Source of the DNA: NIOZ-UU13 sp964444135 | Lineage (GTDB): Bacteria; Planctomycetota; Phycisphaerae; Sedimentisphaerales; Anaerobacaceae | Direction: 5' to 3' | NCBI GenBank assembly: GCA_964444135.1 | Contig: CAYUFX010000031.1 | Location: 1 to 46,561, forward strand | DNA: 46,561 bases | Shown here: in pieces, positions 35,548 to 44,500 of the stretch | How the letters are laid out: the number at the start of each line of letters is the position of its first letter | Numbering within the stretch: position 1 is the first letter of the stretch | Position numbers and translations under genes: made by a program | Notes under the pieces: model-generated | What the model was told of the DNA's origin: nothing | The model's database searches: none | The model's input: only the letters and a program-made list of their open reading frames with translations

Positions 35548-38500
35548 ATGGACCTGGGTCATTTTATAAAATCACTCTTTCGGCTGTTTGTCTCTGATAA
35601 ATTTAAACTATATCAGCCTATTTTTATTGTTGAGCGACTCGACCCAAGACTTTTGCTTTCTGCGGTATGTGATATCGACCAGGATTTAATTTCAACGCTT
35701 ATAACAAATCGGAACGCTGTGTCGGATATTGTGGTGCAACTTGATCATACTGATTCTAACGAAGTTGAAGTTTTAATCTTGGAAACCCCAATTACACCTA
35801 TTCTGCAGATTGAACTGGATTCTCAGGATTCTCAACAGCAGCCTGCGGAGTCAGAAAGTGAACTTGCTTATGTAGAAGACAGTGACAGTGGGGAAAAATC
35901 CCAGGCACAATACGATTTAGAGCAGAGCATAGCGCTTCTTGTGACTGCTGATTACACAGAAATAAATGCTGGGGAGATTATATGGACAGTTGTCAACGAC
36001 GAATTAGAAGGCACTGACAGCTGCGAATTGCAGAGCATCGTTGAGCAGTTGACCGAGACACTTCGAGTTCCCCATGGTCCACCTAACAATAATGAGATAC
36101 CAACTTCGCAGAATAATAGTTCCAGCAGTAACCAACTGGTGCACGTCGATGCTGGAACACAATTCGATCTGACCATAAAAGTTCAAATGCAAGACTCATC
36201 TGTTATCGAGATATTCGATAACAGCAGAGGTGTAGTTTTAGCCAGTTTTGCTCTGGAAGGTATCGACAATGTGCTTGTCGTTGGTGGAGACGAATCGAAC
36301 GATACCCTGACCATCGACCTTGGCACGCCGTTCTCAGTTCCTGGTGGTATTCAGTATGTTGGTGGTGATGGTGGATATGACAAACTTGTAATGCTTGGTT
36401 GTCCGGAGTTGTCAGTTAACTATGTGGACAGTGGCACTGACGTTGGTATCATAACAGTTTCCGATGAAGCAGGGCAGACAACCACTGTTGCATTTTCAAG
36501 TCTTGAACCTTTTGTTTATCTAAATCATTTTGGAGAGATTAACAATTCCGGCTTTTTCAATTACGGGAATTCACCGGAAATCCTGGACGTTACAACTTAC
36601 ACCCAAGCCTCCGATGCCATTTTAGAGATTGAGATAGGCGGATACAGTCCGGGCCCTGGTGATCCTTTGGTGGATAATGGGTTTGACCAGATTAATGTTA
36701 CGGAAGAAGCCACCCTTGACGGAACCCTTGCGATTAGCCTTATAAACGATTTTATTCCTGTCCTGAATGACACTTTTGATTTCCTTACTTTTGGCACGAT
36801 TTCCGGTTCTTTTTCTCAGGTAACCGGCCCGTTTGATTTTGGCGACAGCGGCCTTTATTTTGAGGTCGTGGAGCAATCCGACCGGTTACAACTGGTCGTT
36901 GCCGAAATACCCACTGAGCAGGACCTCCATATCACCACATCAGCCACTAACCGTATGGAAGAGGCAATCGAAGGCCTGGCTGACCATGCCGACACCTTGC
37001 TGAGTGATTTACTGCTTGCCAATCCCGATATCACCGGTCAAACTTTAGCGGGAACCGATGTTTCTCTTGATGAATTGTTTGACCTTACTGATTACCTCGA
37101 TATCGGCCCAGCCCTTGATGATTATGTCACCCCGATGCAGGAGCTGGGTTCTGAGCTCAGATTCGAGATCGATGAATTCCTTAACTATCTGCGGGGCAGC
37201 TGGCTTAATGACCTTTTAGGCGGGCAAGCCTACGATATCGATTTTAGCAGCAAAACTTATACCGGCGAGTATGACTGGATTAGCGGCATTTCCCTTGCTT
37301 TTTCCGGTGTAGCCAGCTACGACAAAGCAATTCCCGTAGGTTTGAGTGAGACCGTTGAAGGTATCGGTCCGGCCTACACCGAGTACGAGGCTACCATTGA
37401 TGCTGCCTTTGGTTTCACTTTGGGTTTACGTTGGGCTGATGGAACCGGTGATTACGAGTTCGAGGTAACTCAGCTTGAACTCGATGCCGAGATTAATTCT
37501 CTTGACTTAGTGATTCCTTTTACCATTGGCGACCTGGAAGCCGCAGCCGGTCATCCCCAGCATACCGAGGGTTCAATTGAACTGGGTATTCACTTTGACC
37601 TGCTCTTTGATTCGCCAGGGGATGACTACCTGGTTACCTACGATCCAATCGCCGATCCGGTCAGCTATGTTGATATCACACTGCCGATCTATGCTTCGCT
37701 TGCCGGTGTGGACATAAATCAGGGGCCGCTTGCCACGATCGGTATCGCCGGAGACCTTTTCCTGGCAGCCGACGGCGGCCGGGGGACTACGGCGGTCGGC
37801 GCTACGTCTGCTAACCTCGAGCCCTTTACCCCCTTTGCCGAGCTCACCCTTTCCGATATACAGGAGAATCTGGAGGGCTTGCGCGATGATTTCCTGCCCC
37901 GGCTGGCGGTATCGGAGAACTTTAACCTGGAAATACCCTTCCTGGATGCTTCCTTTGCCGAGGTTCTGGATCTGGGCGCGGCCTTTGACCTGGCAGTCCT
38001 GAAAGAGCTCGATTTCAACGCCATGGAGACCTTGCAGGATTTCGTGGCGGTGGTCAGCGCTTCCGGGCTGATCCCCGACGGCCAGGCGGTCACATACAAT
38101 ACCACCACCAATACGCTTACGGTCCCGTTCGAGTTCGAGATAGATCTCGGCGCCTTGAGCCTGCGTGATCTTGACAGCCTGGGCCTGGTGGATCTGCAAT
38201 TGCTCGAGGACGAGGGGCTTATCCAGATCGGGCCCTATATCGATCCCGATAACCTGCTCGATAACGGATACGCTGATCTTGCCGACCTGGCGGCGGCAGG
38301 GGTGCTCGGTGTGGATTCGGTAGATGACTGGGAGGCTCCCAATGCCTTAACCATCGCCGATGCCGGCATAATCGGCCCGGCCGCGCTGGTCGCCCTTGAT
38401 CTCATAGGGTCGGAGAACATGGTCGATCTCGACGATCTGATTGACGAAGGTCTGGTCACCTTCGGCGAACTGGCCGAGGCCGGCATCGTAACCATCGGCT

Positions 38501-41500
38501 CGCTGGCGCCTAATCTCGGGTTTATCCGTGATATCAATCTTGCCGCTACCAATGTCGCTGATCTGGCCGTCGATATCACCGGTCAGGCCAGTGTGGAGGA
38601 CCTGGTCGATCTGGAAGGCCTTCTTGGCAGCGGCATCGATACCGCGGAAAACCTGCTCGAGGAGCTGTTTGACACCGGTCTTCTGGACCTGGGCGATATC
38701 AGCCTTGATTCTTTGGGTATAAACGATTTTATTACTACCGGGCTTGGCTCGCTGCAGGACCTGGTGGATGCGGGCCTGGCAACGGCTTCCGATTTTCTCT
38801 CCACGACCCTAGTCGATATCTCCGACCTGGTCAGCGATACCGCGGCGACCTTGGGCGGCCTGCTCAGCGCAGGGTTGATCGAGGCCGCCGACTTTGTTTC
38901 TTCGACCCTGCTCGATACCACCGCTTTCTTTACCCAGGGTATCGCCACCCTGGCTGAAGTCGTCGAGGAGGGCCTGGCGGTTATCGATGATTTCAACGAC
39001 ATAGTCCTTTCGGCAGCGGCTTTGATCGCCGACGGCCTGGCCAGCGCTTTTGAGCTTGATTACCACGATCTGGTCGCCGGCGCCGACGATGTTTCTCTCC
39101 ACGATCTGGTCAATTCCGGGGTCGTGACCATAGAAGAACTTATCGATAACGGCGATGTCAACTGGTCCGATCTCGCCATCGATTTCGCAATGCAGCTTTC
39201 CGACATTTTACAATCGGGAATCTCTGATATAGAGGCCTTGATCACCGGGGCTCTGGTCGATGCCAACGACCTGGCTAACGGTTACCTCGACGATCTCGAT
39301 GCCTTGGTTCAGACCGGGCTGGTATCGTTAAGCGACCTGGTCAGTAACGCTCTTATCGACCTTGCCGATCTGGGCCTGGACGAGCTGGATATTCCCGCTC
39401 TTCTTGAGACCGGCCTGGCCGATCTGGGGGATCTGGCCCGGGAAAGCCTGATCGGGCCGGCCCAGATGGCTATCGACGAACTGCTCGCTTCCGACGTCGC
39501 CAGCCAGGCCGCTTCTCTGTACGGCAGTATCTTATCCAACGGCACACTGATCGGTCCGGGTTCGATCATCGATCTCGACGCCCTCCTTGCCGATGTCAGT
39601 ATACCTATAGAACTCCATCACCTGATCTATTTCGGTATTATCGATCATAACGACGTACGGCCTCTGGGTGAGGTCGATGCCGACGTGCTCACCGATGCCA
39701 ACGTCATCGATTCCAGCCTGCTCGAGCGTAACAGCCTGCCTGAAGTCATCGAAATGGGTTATCTCACTATCGGCGACATCGTCGATCTTGGCGAACTGGC
39801 CCGGGAAGACCTGGCTGATCTGCCCATAGCCGATCTCGACGCTTTCGGGTTTTCCCAGAGTATTATCGAAGACCTGGACGATCATGGATATGTTCTGCAC
39901 GGCGACGGTATCGAGATCGCCGATCTCGTCAGTGAGACCGATGTCAGCGTCGCTGACCTGCTCGTTTACGGCCTAATCAGCGAAAGTGATCTCGAAGCCG
40001 ATCTTTCTCCTGTTGATCTTGACGACGTGTTCGTGCAGGGCGCGGTGGACGTTGAAGACCTCATGGAATCGGACGTTCTTGAGATGGCGATCCTGGATAC
40101 GTATATAACTCAGAATCCCCAGGGCAAGGACGTCGTTGCCGTAAGCGATTTGACCGGTCTTCCCTATGTTAGCCTGGCTGACCTGGTGGACAGCGGCCTG
40201 CTTGTAGCGGCCGACTTTGATTTTGCCGGTATCACCGTCAGCGAGAACGACCTGCTCGCCAGCGGCCTGGTGCCGCCGAATAAGCTGGATAACAACAACC
40301 TGGTCCAGGATGGCTCGCCTGATTTCGTCTACCTCGAAGAGGTCATTGCTCTGGACCTTGCCAGTCTCGCTGACCTGGCCGATGCCGGCATCGTGACCGA
40401 TCTTCACTTGATGACGAGTGAACTGCTGCTTACTGCTATCCTGGAATCGGATTTATTGTTTTTATCTATAAGTGCCATTGCTGAGTCCGGGACAAGTGCC
40501 GGAAGTGCCGATGTAGAAGATCTGTTTAGCGCTACGCCCCTGACTGAGAGTGATCTGCTTGATGCCGGATTGATCGATCGGGCTGATTTCTGGGAGACCA
40601 GCATCGTCACCCTGCGCCAGCTTGTCGACGCCGGGCTGGTCACTGATGCCCATCTGGCCGCTAACGCTACTGTTGATCTTGCCATACTCCTGGAATCGGA
40701 CGTGGTCAGTGAGCAGTATATTATCGCCCAGTTTCCCACTTACTTGAGTGAAGATGACGATGAAAATCCCGATCCTGTTGATTCGGATACGATCCCGATT
40801 GAGGAACTGCTGCTTGATACCTATAGCCCGTTTGAAGAAATGGTTTTACACGGACTGTTGCGCGGTGACGCTTTCATCAACAAGGTCTTTGAACAGACCG
40901 ACCTCGAGGCGATCACGGTCTTAAACGATGACATGGAGGTAGTGCCGTTATTCGAGGACGGCGAGCTCGACGATATAGTGCACGTGGGTACAGTGGGTCT
41001 GGATACTCTGCTTACCTCCATTTTATATGACGTGACCCTTGCCCGATACGTGGCTGCAGACTTCGTCGATGTCTATGACTTCGATAACGGCGATCTCGAT
41101 GTCGCCGCTCTGGAAGCTGAGTTTGCGGTGGATATCGACGATACCTATACCGTCACCGTTCCTCTGTACAGCCTGATCGCCCTTGATTATGACGAGATCA
41201 CCCTGGTGGATCTGATAGAGGAGGGGTATATCGATGACACTGACCTGACCAATGCCGCCCTCCCGCTGGATATCCGTGATCTGGAATATTCGCCCCTGTT
41301 TGAGCAGGGCGATCTCAATAACTACATCAGCGCCCACGAGGTTTACCTGTACGACCTCATCGAGATCGTCTATATCGGCGACATAGTCGAGCTGGGCGAA
41401 CTCGATGTCGACGACCTGATCATCCGTAACAGCAGCATGATCACTGAACTGGCTGATCTTGTCGAGGAAGGCATTATCGGAGGAGACAGTTTTGAGGATA

Positions 41501-44500
41501 TCGACCTGGCCACGGTCGATTTGGGCGTTGTGGTCAGCACCGCTGACCTGAACGCCTTTAATCTCGTTGACGCCGACGATAATGTGTCGTTACACGATCT
41601 CCTAAATTCCGGCTTGGTATCGCTGGGACAGCTCGTGGATGCCGCTCTTGTCACGCAAAGCGACTATGCCGCGTCCGTCACCAGCCGGACCTTCCAGAAG
41701 ATCAACCGTTCCGATATCTATGACCAAGCTTTGATCGAGCATTACGGGCTGGTAAGCGGGCCTAAGGACGAAGAGGTCGTCACCCTGACTGCCGACAGCG
41801 GCGATACCCTGCTGGACGCCGGCGGCAGCCCTCTCGCTACCTTAGCTGCGCTGGTCAAAGCCGAGGTGGTCACCCCGGCTCATCTTGCCGTTGACGCCCA
41901 GGTCGACAAGGACGGTATCCTTGACAACGATCTGGCCGACCTTTCCGAGTTGATGGATGCCGGATTGATCGCTGCCGCCGATATCCTTCCGGGATCATCG
42001 CTGATCGACCTTCAGGAGCTCGATGACAGCGGGGCGTTGCCGTTCTCTGAGGTTTCCGGCCTTGAACTGATGATTACTCTGGGACTGGTGACAGCAGAAG
42101 AGGTCGACGGCCTGAGTACGCTTGAAAGCAGTGATCTTATTGCCTCCGGGCTGGTGACTGAAGACGATCTGGTAGATAACGGCTTATTCGGTACCCACGT
42201 CGACCTGGTTCAGCTTCTTGATTCCGGTCTGGTCACCATCGATGAGTTAAAGACTGCCACTTTGGATGACCGCAGCGGCAGAGTGGACCTTGCCGGCTTG
42301 CTCGATGCCGGTTCCCTTTCGGTGACCCTGGCTGATCTGCAGAGTGAAAACCTGGTCAGCTCAGCGGTAGAGATCGACGAACTACTTGAGTCCGGGCTGG
42401 TAACGCTGCTTGACTTGGTCGAGGGAGGCGTGGACAAAGCTGCGCTTCTTGCCAGCGGCGACGTCACGGTTACCGAGGCCCAGCTGATCACTGCCGAACT
42501 GTTTGTTCCCAACGTTTCTATCGTCGATCTGGTCGAGTCGGAATTGGCCACGGTCCAAAACCTGGTCGATGAGACCCTGATCAGCAACAATATTGACCTG
42601 GAAGAGTTGATTCTCCTGAATCTGGTTACCGGCGAGCAGCTCGTTGACGCCGGTATCATCACCCAGGGACAGCTTGACACCGATGATTTTCAGGGACCCT
42701 ATGTGGTTGACCTGCTCACTACTGATGTAGCCTTTGAAGACGGTACCGGCCCTCTGGTATCCCTGGCCGACCTTGCCGCTTATGGATTTTTCGATAGCGA
42801 TATTGTCCGGGCCGAACTTACCGCCACGCCCCTGGTCGAAGAAACTGCTCTCAATGATAACGGCTTTGCCGGCGTCGATTCCATTAATCCCCGTTTACTG
42901 ATTGCCAGTGGCCTGGTCACTCCTGAAGAACTGGCCCAGGAAGGATTCATCACTGCTACCCTTGATAAAGACGATATCATCGCCGCCGTTGCCCTGGGCA
43001 TCAGCGAAGCCGACCTGGTCGCGGCCGGTCTGCTCCTCGATATGATCGATGCTCAAGGGCTGGCTGATGCTGGATTGGGCATTACCCTGGGCGATCTGGA
43101 AACTGCCGGGCTTATCACCAACCCTCTGATTACCCGTGCCGACCTCGATGACCTCCCCGTAGTGGATTACGATGTGCTCGATCTGGTCTGGCTCGATATC
43201 GACCGGCTCCTCGATTCCGGGCTGGTGGGAGGGGACGATTCTATTGATCTCGATGACCTGCTTGATGAAAACATCCCGGCCTTAGGTGAGCCCTTGTTCG
43301 ATGTGGCTGACCTGGCCCGTAAAGGATTGCTGCATGAGAGTGATGTCGACGGCCACAATAGCGAACTGTTCAGTCTAAACGGATACACCCTTTCGATGGA
43401 CGGTGATTACGGCCTGAGTCTGGTAGTGAAACCAGCCGAGTTTAAGCCGGCGGAGTTTAAGCCCGCCGAGTTTAAACCGGCAGAGTTCAAGCTGATGGTA
43501 GGCGGGTCGTTCGATCTGTTTATCGATCTTGACGGCGAGCCCGGCCAGCCGTCTGAAGGCCAGCTCACCCTGGGCGTCGAGGACTTTACCCTTACCGCTA
43601 CGGTCGCCTATGACGTCATCGACCTCGACGTGCCGGCACGCCTGGGATTTATCGGCGTTACTCTGGCTAATGTCCCCGGACGTGACAACCTGGTCCACGT
43701 GAGCCTGACCCGGATCATAATCCTCGATCAGGACGGTGAGACCGAAACCACCGACGACCGTAAGTTTAGCTTTGATGAGATCCTGGCTCAGGATTTTGCC
43801 CATATCGTTTCCAGCGACCTCAGCGGCGAAGCCACTGCCGAACTCGGCGGTATCACCATAAATACCGGCTTAGGCGGATTGAGCGTAGCTCACGGTGCCA
43901 CGATCCTGTTCGAGGTCGAGGACTTCACCCGTACCAAGTCGGACAGCGATTACGTGACCCTTACCATGCAGGACGTACCGGGGATGTTCCGGGTCTATGA
44001 GTACCTGCGATTAGATGACCTGATGACCACGCTGTTACGGGGCCGGGATTATGTCCTGGAAGCTTTTGACGAGATTCCTTTCTTCGTTACCGATCCTAAC
44101 TCGCCGATCTATGAACTTCTCGGCGATGTGACTATCCCGGTTATCAACAAGACCCCGGCCGAGCTGCTGAGTTTCCTTGGCACGGTCAATGACGCTGTAG
44201 ATCGCGTACAGCGGGCCTTACTCGATCCCGATAACGACCTCCAGAAACTGATCAGGTTTATTATGGATAAACTTGGCCTGGATATCGAGGCCGACAGCGA
44301 GATATTCAGAGTGGCTATCGAGGCCGGCGTTTTAGTGATGACCCTTAAGCTGGATGAAGATGTCGACGAGGACTTTCCTTTCGAGTTCGATCTGGCCGCG
44401 TTTGCCGGCCTGGTCCCCGGGGGCATACCGGGGATGGACGGTATCGACGACCTGGTCGAGCTTTCTGGTAGCGGCAACATCAACCTGAAAGCTTTTGCCG

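Noticed and set aside
38236..43360. Considered a CRISPR array or tandem DNA satellite because of the repetitive text
   Set aside because: The repetition is only at the protein level, unit lengths vary, there are no identical DNA repeats with spacers, and one reading frame is kept throughout.
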